Both the position numbers and the translations under genes were made by a program. From the NCBI GenBank assembly GCA_020912385.1, contig CP087206.1, forward strand, positions 2,728,001 to 2,792,000: a stretch of 64,000 nucleotides of DNA. The letters are read 5' to 3'. The stretch is from Neofusicoccum parvum (lineage: Eukaryota > Ascomycota > Dothideomycetes > Botryosphaeriales > Botryosphaeriaceae). Shown piece by piece: positions 11,269 through 22,282 of the stretch. Each line of letters begins with the position of its first letter. The first letter of the stretch is position 1. The notes below the pieces were generated by a model that was not told the DNA's origin, searched no databases, and saw only the letters and a list, made by a program, of their open reading frames with translations.

Positions 11269-11854
11269 AAAAATAATCCCGAATGGCGAGACGCAGATAG
11301 ACCGGCAGTTCGGGAACTGCCTCGACGAGCTCCTGGCCGAGCCGTGTAGAGCTCGCCGTGCCGAGCGGCGATATTGGGATACGGCCGCGTCTCTGGATCA
11401 TGACTTGATGGGATTCGAACAGATCGGACTGAAAAGCTGCGAGAGCCACGGCCTCGCGGGCACTGCATTGGCGGCATTGAGTTAACTTTAGTACTAAATG
11501 ATGGGTTGATTACGGCCTCTTGCTGTCGTGTTTTTTTGCTTTGTGTTGATGTGTCCGGCTGAAGAGGGGCCTGCCGCGCTGTCCTCGCCCGCCATTGGGC
11601 GCCCCCCCAGCTCCGCACCCACGGCTACCTCGGTTCGCCCTCCGCTGTTGTCGTCTGCCGTCTCGCGGCCTGCCGGTGCCTGCGCCCGCCGCCGCTGCAA
11701 AATTCGGCGGTTGGTCCGACTCGGTTAGTCAGGCGTGACCTCATAGGGTGAACCCTGATCCGCACCTGCATCCGGTAGCCTCTGCTCAGCCCAGCACCCA
11801 CGCACCGCAGCCGCCGACCACAGCCAGCGTCCCGTTCTGAGCCATTGCCGCCGC
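11269..11854. other. Intergenic spacer between YPD1 and the 2H-phosphoesterase gene
   Basis: This 586-bp tandem-gene spacer has no supported ORF. It includes the YPD1 3' region, with a T-rich stretch at about 11528-11536, and the promoter of the next gene. Confidence 0.45.
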
Positions 11855-13261
11855 ATGGCCCGCCGCTTCTCAGCATTCCTGCCCAGACCCTGCGTGACAC
11901 GCGTGCCCCCGCGGCTGGCGCCTGCCCGTCGCTGCAGTGCCTCCAGCTCGTTCGGTCCATCTCAACCTTCCACGCCCAGAGCTGCGGATCGCCATTCGGC
12001 CGTTCCAGATCAGCCGAGCATCGCGTCTCCCAGGAGCACGCGTCTCCGCAGCGTGTCCGCAAACTTTGTTGGGCGCACCGCTTCGCCGCAGCTTCCACCA
12101 GAAGTCGCTGGGCCCACGAGAGCTATGCCACGCCGCGGGGTTGGGAGGAGAAAGGGCGGCTACAAGGGGCCAGTGCCGGGGCCTGGCATGAGCAGTGAGG
12201 GCGCAACACCGAGCTCGACGCCCCAGAAGCCGGGAAAGAGGCCGCCCTTGACGCACTTTCTTTGCCTTCCGCTTGTCACTACAGAGTCGAAGCCACAGCT
12301 GCAAGCATCGCTCGATCGGTTCAAGACGGACGTGCTACGCCCAAAGCCCAACCCCGAGCATGACAAGGACACGGAGGTCGCGAACGGTGTTCCCGTAGAG
12401 GGCAGTGATGGTCCTGCTGTTCCAGCAAGAGCAATCAGGCCCGTAGGCACACTGCATCTCACGCTTGGAGTTATGAGCCTGGTGGACCCGGAGAGGATTC
12501 ATGAGGCAGTCTCGCTCCTGCAGAGTCTCGATCTGGCAGCAATGCTTGTCGGGGGGATGCGGGCATCGCAATCAGCTGCCGAAGAGAACAAATCACACGC
12601 CTCTGAACCTGAGAAGCCGATGGAAGCCCCTGAGCTGGAAGCGATCACCTCGGAAAGTCCTGCAGTAGCAGCGACTGATCTTCCCACGGATGTCACCACG
12701 TCCCCATCCAAGCCTCTCGTCATTTCCCTAAGATCGCTTGTGTCCATGCACCCTCCACACAAAACATCCATACTTTATGCGCAGCCCGAAGATCCAACAA
12801 ACCGCATTCACGCTTTCTGCGATGCGCTAAGGAATCTCTTCACGGAGAGGGGATTGATGATTGAGGATACACGGCCCCTCAAGCTACACGCGACCGTGGT
12901 AAACACCATCTACGCAAAATCAGGAGGAAGGTATGGCAAGGGAAAGGGCAGAAGCCAGGGTTTCGTAGGGACACCAAACGAGGTGGCTGCGAGAGATACG
13001 GCGACCGTCGATGCTTTGTCTGGTGGGACTTCAGCGGCACCACTCGATACGTCCACAGGCCACGGGCCCAACGCTCGTGCTCCTATCCAGGTCGATGCGA
13101 CAGCCTTGATAGCGCGGTATGCGGACTTTGTGTGGGCCAACGAAATTCGGGTAGGCAAAGTGGCAATCTGCAAGATGGGCGCAAAGAAAGTCCTCGATGC
13201 ACAAGGGAATGTAGAGAGCGAGGAGTACGAGGAGGTTGGTGCAGCGGAGATGAAGTTCTGA
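11855..13261 (+). CDS. ASCC1/AKAP7-like 2H phosphoesterase domain protein
   Basis: An intronless 468-aa frame. It carries the two H-x-T motifs of the 2H (LigT-like) fold, HLTLGV in the middle and HATVVN near residue 350, flanked by THFLCLPL and by the family context RPLKLHATVVNTIYAKSGGRYGKGKGR. This matches the AKAP7/ASCC1 2'-5' ligase-like domain (PF10469). The family binds or hydrolyses 2',3'-cyclic or 2'-5' RNA ends; ASCC1 belongs to the activating signal cointegrator and alkylation-repair complex. The fungal function is not established. A Ser/Glu-rich insertion lies between the two motifs. The N-terminal 90 residues are Arg/Pro/Ser-rich and may be a leader instead; a second in-frame ATG at 12125 (MPRRGVGRRKGG) is the alternative start. 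Confidence 0.8.
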   Translation: MARRFSAFLPRPCVTRVPPRLAPARRCSASSSFGPSQPSTPRAADRHSAVPDQPSIASPRSTRLRSVSANFVGRTASPQLPPEVAGPTRAMPRRGVGRRKGGYKGPVPGPGMSSEGATPSSTPQKPGKRPPLTHFLCLPLVTTESKPQLQASLDRFKTDVLRPKPNPEHDKDTEVANGVPVEGSDGPAVPARAIRPVGTLHLTLGVMSLVDPERIHEAVSLLQSLDLAAMLVGGMRASQSAAEENKSHASEPEKPMEAPELEAITSESPAVAATDLPTDVTTSPSKPLVISLRSLVSMHPPHKTSILYAQPEDPTNRIHAFCDALRNLFTERGLMIEDTRPLKLHATVVNTIYAKSGGRYGKGKGRSQGFVGTPNEVAARDTATVDALSGGTSAAPLDTSTGHGPNARAPIQVDATALIARYADFVWANEIRVGKVAICKMGAKKVLDAQGNVESEEYEEVGAAEMKF

Positions 13262-13946
13262 TATTCATTGCATTCGTATCTCGAGCGGGCCCGTCGCGTA
13301 GACTTACCACTTAATTTCGGGATGTTCAAGGCCAACTTCATAGCATCATTTATGCCTGTGAAGAAGGTATCTTGATTACTGGCCACCATTTTCACAGCTT
13401 TGCCCCTCAAACATGGTCGGTTCGGGAAGTATTTCAACACGTGCATGCCTTCATGGGTAGTAGAAGCACCCGTCCAGACGCAGATGTGCAGCGAAAGAAA
13501 TATCAGCCTATCCCGACGAGTACTTCAAATTCCCTTGCAAGGTTTTTTTTGTGGTAAACGTGCCTGGCGAGGTGCCTGCTACTCCTCGAAACGCAGGCGC
13601 CACAGTGAGTCGCAGAGGAAATAGACCATTTCGACTCGCTCATGGGCAGTTAAAGCAGATCACTTGTGAGGGCACTTTAAGCATTCATCTGGATGTAGAA
13701 ATACTTTAATTCAATTACTAAAGCCATCCGGGTGAATACTTGATTTGAATCTGCGACCCACCGTGTTGGTAGCAAATTTTCTCCTCCTCGCGCCACACAC
13801 AGCGCATCAACAGTCCCCGCGAAGCTCCCATTGGACCCTTGGATGCTCCGGTGGTAAGTGCTGCGCTAGCATGTGAATATAAATGACAACGGCAACTTGC
13901 CGTGTACCAACAACCGGCAAGACGCGAACAGCATCCTGCAGAAGCC
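13262..13946. other. Spacer upstream of tRNA-Lys
   Basis: This 685-bp stretch has visibly lower GC than the flanking genes and no supported gene. It contains short T-runs and the 5' flank of the tRNA. Confidence 0.4.
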
Positions 13947-14019
13947 GCCCGGCTAGCTCAATCGGTAGAGCGTGAGACTCTTAATCTCAAGGCTGCGGGT
14001 TCGACCCCCGCGTTGGGCT
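13947..14019 (+). tRNA. tRNA-Lys (anticodon CUU)
   Basis: A 73-nt cloverleaf without intron. The acceptor stem GCCCGGC pairs with GTTGGGC, including two G-U pairs, with T as discriminator. The D-arm is GCTCAATCGGTAGAGC. The anticodon stem TGAGA/TCTCA holds the loop CTCTTAA with CTT at 13980-13982. The T-arm is GCGGG TTCGACC CCCGC. A T-run (TCTTCTTTTG) at about 14030 would serve as the Pol III terminator. Confidence 0.96.
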
Positions 14020-15279
14020 CAATCCCCGACTCTTCTTTTGCTCTTTTGCGTGTCGGGTAGAAGAAAACGGACAGGGCGTGGTGGCGTGGTTGAAGTTTTC
14101 TCCCCGGACTGGCAGTACTCGTATTTCGGCAACCTCCGCCCCGGCCCGGTGGCGGCCCGAGTGCCGTTTCTGGCCTAGCGCCCGTCGTTGCCGGTGGAAG
14201 TCGTGGCCCGGCTTTGCGCTACCCTCGTAGTCGATCCATAGCCTGCCAGTGTTGCAACGACCAAGCATTCGCTTGAGCAGAGGCTGCAGAGGCGTGTTGC
14301 TGCCGACGGATGAACATACTGTTTAGTTGCTGTTACTACGTAAAAGGCTCGGAGCTTGGCCAGCGCATGAGATAGCACGGAGTCTCGTGTCTACAGGCGG
14401 GTTCAAGAAACGGGCTGCTTGTGCGGCCGTCCAGGCAAGAAGTCGTCCCAGCTAAGATTCCTGTCAGATCCTTGAACAGCAATGCTGCATGTTTCCCCAA
14501 CCTCCGTCCGACAAGCGATTCATGGGGAACGCACGGACATTCAGGGACGTTCAGGATTCCTTCTCGAAGGAGCAACGGTTCTTGGCGATCTCCTGAGCAT
14601 CGCAGGACAGAGCCGAAGAGTCATGCTTACGCCTTAAGTCTTCCAGGCCCGGACCCGAGCGAGTTGCGCCCAGCATGCGGCTCTTTGCGGATGTGGCGGC
14701 AACAACTTTCTCGGGGCCCGGAAACCACCAGGCTGGATCTGACTGGTGGAACAAGCCTTTCTCCTAAAGCCGGAAGCATCGGAGTCGCCGGTCAATTTGC
14801 TTTACTCACTTCGCTTTGCATTCGTTTCTGGCGCCATCGTAGGAGCATGTCAGTGTCGCGGGTTTGGTGTCTTGGCCGACCGGGGCGCGGGCCGCCCTCG
14901 AATCTGAACGCCTCAATAAACTTTCGGCCAGACGAACACCTGGCGGACACATCTGGGCTATCTGACTAGACTGTGGGAGTAAGATAGATCTGTCCTGCGC
15001 CGGCTATTTCTCCTCTCGGGCTTGGCCAGCCCGTATTCTCGACTTGGCGGTTACAGGCTAATATGCAGGATCAACTCCGCAAGCGACGGGGGAACGCTTC
15101 AATAAAGAGCCGTTGGATGCCCCGGGTTGTTTCACGGACTAGCTGGCTTGTGGTGCATCATCGATAAGCCGCCGGCAAGTGTGCAACGTTCTCTACGCTC
15201 AGTTCATCCAGCCGCTCGTTGTTTTGACCTCGGTTTCGCCAACTGTGGCTGGCCCCGCTCTCGCCAAAGGTTCCCCACC
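14020..15279. other. Intergenic region between tRNA-Lys and the lactonase-like gene
   Basis: There is no supported gene in this 1.26 kb. A 182-codon open frame on + (14421-14969) is unlike a real protein (no hydrophobic core, Arg/Ser/Pro-rich, no domain). The final 150 bp should hold the promoter of the downstream secreted protein. Confidence 0.4.
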
Positions 15280-16593
15280 ATGCCTCAATTCGGGCGTGTC
15301 CTTCTCTCCGCTGCCCTTGGTGCCGCCTCGTGCAATGCCGTCAATCTCTATGCTGCCACCTCGGACGGAAACCTCACCTCTCTGTCCCTGACGCTGGCCG
15401 ACTCTGGCAACAACCTGGCCGTCTCCAGCAAGACTGCCTGCGGCGCCAATGCCTCGTGGCTGACCCTAGACTCGGGAGCCCGCGTGCTCTATTGCCTAGA
15501 TCGCGGAAGCTCCTCCTCCACAAACGGGTCGCTGAACTCTTATTCCGTCGCTGCTGACGGTCTTCTGACGAGCATCGACTCCGCGACTGCTCCTCTCTCG
15601 GGCGTCAGCCATCACGTTTTCACCAACAATGCTGGAAAAAGCGGCATTGCCACCGCCTCTTAGTATGTGCTCTTGCAGCCTTTCAGCGAAACAGAGGAGA
15701 CTGACAGAGCAACAGCAACAAGAGCGCTGTCTCTGTCATCCCCATTGGAGAAAGCGGTGCGCTCGATGAGCCTCTTCAGATCATCAACCCAACGCTTGAG
15801 GTTACCGGACCGGTAGCATTGCGCCAGGACCGGTCCTACATGCACCAGGTGCTTCTGGACCCGGAGAGCAAGTACCTGGTCATGAATGATCTCGGCGGCG
15901 ACCGCGCTCGGGTGTATGAATGGGACGCGGAGAACCTGGCCCCCGTCACCGAGCTGGAACCGCTCCGCACTGACGCTGGATCCGGCCCCCGCCACGGTGT
16001 CTTCTGGAAGCCCGCAACGTCAGACGACCTGTACTACTTCGTCGTCGGCGAGCTGTCACAGTACGTCTATTCGTACAAGATTGCCTACACGGACGCGGGC
16101 TTGACGTGGGAGAAAGTCTTCGAGATTCCGGCCCTGGGAGTCGAGAACGAGGTGCCTGCTTTGACGTCGCCGCTGTCTGAGATTGCCCTATCGGTGAGTC
16201 CATGCACCAGTGCTCGTTGAACCCCGGCCCTTCGGAACTGATGGGTTTGCGCAGCCGGACAACAAGTTCCTGATCATCTCGCACCGCGACGTCTCCTTCG
16301 CCAACTCGACCAAGCGTGCTTTCGGCCCCTCGGACACGCTGTCTACGTTTACGATCAAGGATGACGGCACGCTCGAGCTTCTCCAGCTTGCTCCGTCGGG
16401 AGGTTGGTCGCCGCGTCACTTTGCGCTCAACAAGGCAGGTGACCTTCTCGCTGTGGGCCACCAGAACAACAACACTGTTGTCATCTGGGCGCGTGACCTC
16501 GAGACTGGCAAGATCGTCACTGCCGAGGAGGGCGGTCCTGCGGCGATAGTCACGCTTTCGGGGGCCGTGGTCTGCACCATCTGGGATGAGTAA
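15280..16593 (+). CDS. Secreted lactonase / muconate-cyclase-like seven-bladed beta-propeller protein
   Basis: Three exons (15280-15662, 15716-16193, 16255-16593) code for 399 aa. The signal peptide is about residues 1-20 (MPQFGRVLLSAALGAASCNA), and Vx-LYAATSDGNLTSL begins the first propeller strand. Further blade motifs include SYMHQVLLDPESKYLVMNDLGGDRARVY, GSGPRHGVFW and SGGWSPRHFALNKAGDLLAVGHQ, which follow the pattern of the Lactonase family (PF10282: 6-phosphogluconolactonase/3-carboxy-cis,cis-muconate cyclase). The secretory N-terminus argues against a cytosolic pentose-phosphate role and resembles the secreted fungal members of unknown substrate. Introns are 53 and 61 bp with canonical ends and keep frame. 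Fold assignment is firm, substrate unknown. Confidence 0.87.
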
Positions 16594-17468
16594 GCCTGGG
16601 CCGGGGCGTGGAGCTGTGCATCGATGTCGTCTAAGCCTTTTGATAGAGCAGAGTTCCAGTATGTCCAGAAGGAAGGCGCTTCTCAGTGCCTTTGAGGCAG
16701 GCAACGTTGGCATCCTGTGTGTTTCGTGCATGTGCCGAGCACATTGCTTGCGGTGGGATTCGCCGCGAGATCCGACTGTATGGCTCGGTGTGAGCGCTCC
16801 ATGGACTGAGGAAAGCGAATGCCTGGGCACTTCGGGATCCAGCGCTCCGGCCACCTCCACTGTGCCTGACTAGCGGCGGTGGAGGTGGCCGGGGTACCGC
16901 GGGCGGCGCCACAGCCGCTGATGCGCGTCAGGGCCGCCGTCAATCTCACTCCCGCAACGAGCTGCCTGCACTCCAGCGGCATGGCCGTCGGACTGCACGC
17001 GCCCATGCCTTGCCCAAGCCTCTGCGGCCCTCCATCCCCCGCCAGAAAGCCATCAGCCAGGCCCACGCCAGCCGCCCCGTGCCCCAGAGCACCCTGGTAG
17101 CCCTGCGTCAACGCTGCAGGCTCACCGCGCAATGCCTGCTGCTTGGCGCGCTCATCTGGCCGTGCTGCACGCCTGGTGTGACAATCCTGCCCGCATGGCG
17201 CCACCGCCGCCATCGAGCTCCTTCCCACCCAGCCACGCATAGAAAGAAGAGAGGAACGCAGTCTCGGCTGATACAAGACCACGTCAAGTCACACAAGTTC
17301 GGGCCGTGGAACACACAGAAGAACATGCACCTCAGGTGAGTATGTAGGTAAAAGTCTGTTTCTGCTATCTTGATCCGTGGCTTTAATCTTCCCCAACAAC
17401 CGTTCATGGCTGTCCCTGTTCCCTTGTCCCTGATCCCTGTTTGCTCGCCTTTTCCTTCCGTCATATAT
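16594..17468. other. Intergenic, no gene seen
   Basis: This is an 875-bp spacer downstream of the lactonase-like gene and the 3' flank of the small minus-strand gene. Only short, overlapping frames without domains are present. Confidence 0.4.
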
Positions 17469-17804
17469 TCAAACGGGAGCACCACCCTTCCTCGCCAAGT
17501 ATGCCCTCACGCCATTCCGGTCTCTCCCTCCAACCATGCTTCTCTCCTCGATGCCCTGCATCAACTTTGCTGCTCCGGTAGCGACCAACAACGCTCCAGC
17601 TACGCTTCCAACACCAGCCATCCCTGCCTTGTTGTGCTTGACAGCCTGTGCCACGGTCATTGGCGTGCCCTTGTAGGGCTTGAACGGACGGTTGTGGATG
17701 AGGCGGGCGGTCTGTTGAGAAACCTGAGCCCGAGGCGCTGCGCGAAGAGTGGGCCGGATGGCCTGGCAGGCCCTGGCAAGAGTGTTGGCGCAGTGGTTGC
17801 ACAT
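17469..17804 (-). CDS. Small putative mitochondrial protein of unknown function
   Basis: A 111-aa single-exon frame, not recognised as a named family. The N-terminus to about residue 40 is rich in Arg, Ala, Ser and Gln without acidic residues, as in a presequence (RACQAIRPTLRAAPRAQVSQQTARLIHNRPF). Residues about 60-80 (GMAGVGSVAGALLVATGAAKLM) form a small-residue hydrophobic helix that could span the inner membrane. The end is polar and basic (RDRNGVRAYLARKGGAPV). Amino-acid order looks like real protein and not GC-driven noise, and the start lies next to a clear upstream gap. Function cannot be stated. Confidence 0.6.
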   Translation of the reverse strand: MCNHCANTLARACQAIRPTLRAAPRAQVSQQTARLIHNRPFKPYKGTPMTVAQAVKHNKAGMAGVGSVAGALLVATGAAKLMQGIEERSMVGGRDRNGVRAYLARKGGAPV

Positions 17805-18895
17805 GTTGTGGGCTGATTGGCCGGATTGAGGCTTTTTGAATGACTGATTGTGGTCGTGGGATGGTAACAGATGACGTGACAGAGGTGTCCGGCACTTCTG
17901 GTGGTTAATTAAGGAGGCTGGAGGAGGTCTGCAATGGAAGGGAGTCTGCGGTCTGCTGTTCTGGGTCTACAGCGAGCTCCATCGCTTTTATACACTTCAA
18001 GGACACCGGGCGACACATTAGGAATCTGCGTGGTGTTGTGCAGTATGGGCTGTTGCATGGTCCGAGTCTCAGCCGAAGTCGCGTTTTGGGCGTCTGAGGT
18101 CGTCTGAGACGTCGTCTGAGGATGTCGACCGGTGCCCCTCACGCCTGCTGCAACTCGCATGAGAAAGAGTGGAGTGTTTCACATTGGTGCGCGCGGTCAA
18201 GACAACGCAAGCAGCAACGGACCACCCTATTGGCGTCTACACGGTCCAGCCGGCTATTTTGGGACGTAATTGGAGGACACTTTAACGCTGCTTGCGCATT
18301 CTGGCCACTCTGCTCTCGAGATTGCAGCTCTGGTGTTCTTGGGCGAGCTTGTGTGCGCTAAGCGACTCCTCTGGGATGCTGTGTAATTGTGTTGTCTCTG
18401 GCCGTGGTGGCGCGAGCTGTCAGTCTGATGGTGGCAGCCGCGTAACAGACCACGTTTCCAGCACAGAGGTAAAGAAGACCCGCATCGACTGCACGCAACT
18501 GGAGTCTCAAAAGACTGGCGTGATGTTGCTGAATATATCAGCTCACCATATCGCCTTGCATTGAGACTGCGCAACCTGCGAACGCCTATGCTATCTGGCT
18601 CCACACCGGCGACCTCCGGGTACTTCGAACTGTCAACTGTGCAAGCGCAAAGGCTTCTGGATCTCTGCCAGTCTCAGACTGCCTTGCATGTGAGATCGGT
18701 TGCTTTCTCGGATGACCTCCGCGAGATTCCGCATGTCTAACGGGTCTGTGTTATCTCTCTAGGAGCCAGACCCCATCTCCTTCGCATGCGAACTGCTCGC
18801 GGAGCGCTTCATCGACGCACGAACTATTGGCATCAGACTTAGACGTCCGCCGACTGTGTGGGCTTTCCGGCAAGCACCTGGCTAATAGTATCCCC
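17805..18895. other. Spacer leading into the AT-rich island
   Basis: No supported gene in about 1.1 kb. Composition stays balanced until about 18.9 kb, where it turns sharply AT-rich. This gives the left border of the repeat island. Confidence 0.45.
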
Positions 18896-18994
18896 AAGGT
18901 GTTCTAGTAATCCACTTAGTAATATTATAACTCTACGACTTCTAAGTCGGAGTCTAAATATCTAAATAAGGGATTTAGCGCTAAGCGTTTTCTA

Positions 18995-19395
18995 TTTTCA
19001 TTTCATTTATTTCATTTATTTCATTTATTTATTCTGGTTTAACGTCCATGTAGAGTCTAAGACTATTATAGACAGGTACCCTAAAAGCACCACTAAGGGG
19101 GTTGGGAGGGGGTAACGGGCTGGAATAGGGGATGCCCCTTTCTACTATTACAGCTTGGGCCAAATACACTCAATGGTTTACTTTTTAAGCGGGAACTAAT
19201 AAAGGAAATACGGAAAGGAGTATTAGGGTAATTTAGTAGGAAATTAGATACTAGGAAAGGAAGGGGGAGGAAGGACCCTAATTTTTGCCTATTCTAGGCC
19301 GGGTAATACAGCTAGGGTCGTTGCTAAAGTGGGGTATTTTGTAGTCTAGGTTTTTATAATTAATGTATTTAGGGAGTAAATGCGCGCAATTACCC
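18995..19395 (-). mobile_element. LINE 3'-end fragment
   Basis: On the minus strand the sequence ends in a simple AAATGAAAT-type tail (18995-19033), preceded by a block (19037-19075) almost identical to the one next to a second tail at 19400-19422. This is the 3' UTR and tail of a Tad-like non-LTR element. It abuts the body of another LINE copy at about 19400. The same 3' UTR recurs in + orientation at about 25200-25440. Confidence 0.6.
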
Positions 19396-20324
19396 CTACT
19401 ATTTATTTATTTATTTATTTATGTTTAACGTCTGTGTAGAGTCTAAGACTATTACAGACGGGGCTAGGCCCGTTCTATATAGGGGCTAGGTACATTTCAA
19501 TCTTCTAAAATCAACGGTTCCTTTACCAAGGGGATAACTAATAGAAAAGGGAAGTAAAAGGGTTTACGAAGATAAATATAGGAATATATCTAGGAAATAC
19601 TTAGGAAAGATAGAGGAAAGAGGTGGAAGTACGTGTTTATAATGTCTCACCAGACGGGTTGTCTAGATACCACTTCTAGGTGGATATCCTTGTTTTCTCA
19701 AGGAATTCTAAGATTTTTAGTATTCCTCGGGGTCCATCTAATAGGCCTTTTAGTTGGGGTTCTCGACTATTAAGGTAGTCCTTAACTAGTAGCCTTTCAG
19801 CTCTATATTTAGGGCACCTAAGTAGGAGGTGTTCGGGCGTTTGTTTTGAGGTATTAGTATACTTACACCGCTCGTTATCTACTCGATTAAAGCGGTATAA
19901 ATAGGACTTAAAGTAGCCATGTCCTATCTTTAGCTGGATAAAGGCCGAGGTAATTTCCCGCTCTATAGGGGGGATATTAATCCTCTTACTTATTTTCCAG
20001 CTAAAGGTGTTTATATAGCTAGAGGGTTTCGAGTTCTCCTTGACTTTTAATATCCTCTCTTCCCACCGTTGTTTAATACTAAGTCTAATTTGCATACGAT
20101 AGTATACTAGACTAGTAGTACTATTCTTAGGTGGGAGTTTAGAGGCGTATTTAGCTAGGGAATCTACTAGTTCATTGCTATAGATATTCTTGTGGCCGGG
20201 CGCCCACTCTAGGGTAATAGTATTCCCCTTTTCCCTTAACTTATTAGCGGCTAGTATAGCCCTATTAAGTTGTTCTTGTCCGGGTTCTCCGGTAAGGGAA
20301 TTTAGCCTTAAGAGTGCGGCTTGG

Positions 20325-20796
20325 TGTTACGAACCCCAGTCCGATAGAGATGAGGAAAGACGAGAAGTGCGGACAACGGGCGCAAGAACAAACGCCAAGG
20401 AAGACATCACGTGCTGTACCACGTGCGGCTCCACAAGGACCCACATTGGATCAGAACAGATCCAACCCTCAAATCCATGAGGGCCATCCAACCCTCATAT
20501 CCACGAGGGCCATCTAACCCTCATATCCACGAGGGGCATCCAGATTGTCATAGCTTTCCTACAGTATATAAGCACACTCACTTAGCTAGATACTTGACCC
20601 TTCGTGGTCGACTCAAAGTAGCAATCTCACTCATTACTGGTAACGAGTCTTATCACGTGCATTCCAGTCCTCACGTGAATATCCCACTTCTCTCCTCGCT
20701 TATCCTTACCCACTCTTGTCCTCAAGGTAAACCCTTCGGTTACCCAACTCCTACCCGACGACTCCGAAGTCGAGTAGCAGAAGGCACTCCGTTACA
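20325..20796 (+). mobile_element. Solo LTR with 5-bp target-site duplication
   Basis: A 472-bp block starting TGTTACG and ending CGTTACA, bounded by the direct repeat CTTGG (20320-20324 and 20797-20801). Its composition is balanced, unlike the AT-rich relic around it, so it inserted after the host LINE had been mutated. It contains TATATAAG at 20565-20572, expected of a U3 promoter, and three tandem 26-bp units upstream of it. No internal domain or second LTR is present, so it is a recombination-derived solo LTR. Removing it with one CTTGG copy restores the RNase H frame of the host element on the minus strand. Orientation is set by the TATA box. Confidence 0.85.
20466..20543 (+). repeat. Three 26-bp tandem units in the LTR
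   Basis: Units start at 20466, 20492 and 20518. Each is CCCTCATATCCACGAGGG (first unit with two changes) followed by a CCATCYAA-like linker. CCCTC and GAGGG in each unit can pair as short hairpins. They lie 22 bp upstream of the LTR TATA box, where U3 enhancer repeats are usually found. Confidence 0.8.
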
Positions 20797-22017
20797 CTTG
20801 GTTATCTGCATATACTCTTATATCTTTAGAATAGTAGTCTTTTTTAACGGCAAGTTCTAGGGCGCTGGTTATTCCCTCTAGCTCCCCATTATAGACTAGT
20901 TGTTGAGAACCTAGGTTCTTAACTACTAGTTGAAATTCTTCAAGATTTTGGCCGTCTTTTAGTACTATAGCTCCTACGCCTACCCCTTTTCCTTTCGGAT
21001 TAGTGGAGGCGTCGGAGTAGCTAGTAACTAAATTAGGGGGGGGGATCTAGATGTAGTTTAACGTGATGGGCTGCCTCGTTTACTTTATCTAGTTTACTAG
21101 TCTTAACCGTATAGGGGAGGCTATCCCACGGCTTATACTTAAAGGATTCTACCCGTTCTAGCTCTGTAGGAGCTATACTAGTAATAGTTTTCTTTATTCT
21201 TTCTAGTTGCGTATAGGGGCCTCCCTTTAGGTCTTCTAGATTAATACCCTTGAGTCTTCTCTTAACGGGGTGGTCCATAGAGAGGAGTTCCGTTCTATTT
21301 ACGTAGTTTAATAAACTAGTATCTAGGTGGAGGTCAGGTGGGATTAACGCGCTCTCTAGTTCTAGAGGAATAATCGGCGAGGTTTTAAAGGCTCCTAGAA
21401 TCTTACGAGAGGCTAGATTCTAGAGGACTTGCATTTTCCTTTTAATACCGGTTTGATTTTTCCAATATACTTGGCTACCGTAGTCTCCAGCGGTAGTTAC
21501 GCAGGCTAAATATAGTTGCCGTACGGCGTGCGGGGAGAGTCCCCGCTCTATATTAACTAGCCTATTACCCCTACTATTTTAGTAGGAACAGGAGTGCTTT
21601 AATGTGTAGTGGGGGCCAGCGTAGTAGTTGCATCTAGGGGGTCTTAAGTACCTTTTATTAAGGGGCCTAAACCCCTAGTAGCGCTTATATTAGGTAGTAC
21701 GCGGGACCGCCCATATCTTTTTAATTTTTAGGCTAATTCCAGCTAGAAAAAGTCTTAACTAAATTGCCCTTTCTTGGTCCGCTTGGCTCATAAATACTAT
21801 GTAGATTAAGCCTGCTTAGTTAATTTTCCTCTTATCCAGGGAGGATAACTAGAAGGGGTTCCCGGCTATTTTTAGGTTATTATAGGATAGGAGTTTGTCC
21901 TTAATAATACCTAGGTTAAGGTTAGTTGGTACACCGTAAATAGCAACCTTATACTAGGGGGTATTTTCAACGGGATCCTTATTACACGGGAGGATATCTT
22001 ACTAGATTACTCTATTT

Positions 22018-22282
22018 TCCATAAGGTATTTTACGTTAAATTAGGGAGTCGTAGTAAGAAGGAAATTACCCCTAGGGGTGAGGGTGATAGAGGTGACTAT
22101 AGGGGGGTCGCCCTTTTTCCCTAAAATATCCTATAAAAGATGTCCCTTGCTTGCTACAAGGAGAAATCCAGCGTTGATTTTAGCGCAACTAGGACGATCT
22201 AGCGTAATTTAAGATCTTTCCTAATTACCTTATTAGGCGTAGAGGCCTCCTAGGGGGTCGGGGGTCTAGATAGAGGGGGTCT
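22018..22282. repeat. Repeat A, copy 1
   Basis: About 265 bp, directly repeated at 22930-23193. This copy retains more G and C (for example GGGGTGAGGGTGATAGAGG where copy 2 has GAGATAAGAGTAATAGAGG). Confidence 0.7.

Larger units (their letters stand above)
19400..21570 (-). mobile_element. Tad-type LINE relic: RT end, RNase H and C-terminal Cys/His tail
   Basis: Coding direction is minus. At about 21530 the frame reads RGLSPHAVRQLYLACV, the usual end of Tad reverse transcriptase. Downstream are RNase H motifs: SYSDAS near 21010, ADNQAALLRLN across the LTR insertion point, and WAPGHKNIYSNELVDSLAK near 20200-20150. The open frame 20095-19676 then carries the family's C-terminal QTPEHLLLRCPKY motif. 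A tail of AAAT units at 19400-19422 marks the 3' end. The 5' portion (gag-like ORF1, endonuclease, most of RT) is missing or unrecognisable. The coding part is cut by a solo LTR at 20325-20796. Confidence 0.85.

Noticed and set aside
14421..14969. 182-codon + frame downstream of tRNA-Lys
   Set aside because: No hydrophobic core, no motif, no plausible promoter; stop-free length is expected at this GC content.
20411..20860. 149-codon frame inside and beyond the LTR
   Set aside because: It crosses the LTR edge into the LINE relic in the wrong strand and encodes the tandem repeats, so it is not a gene.
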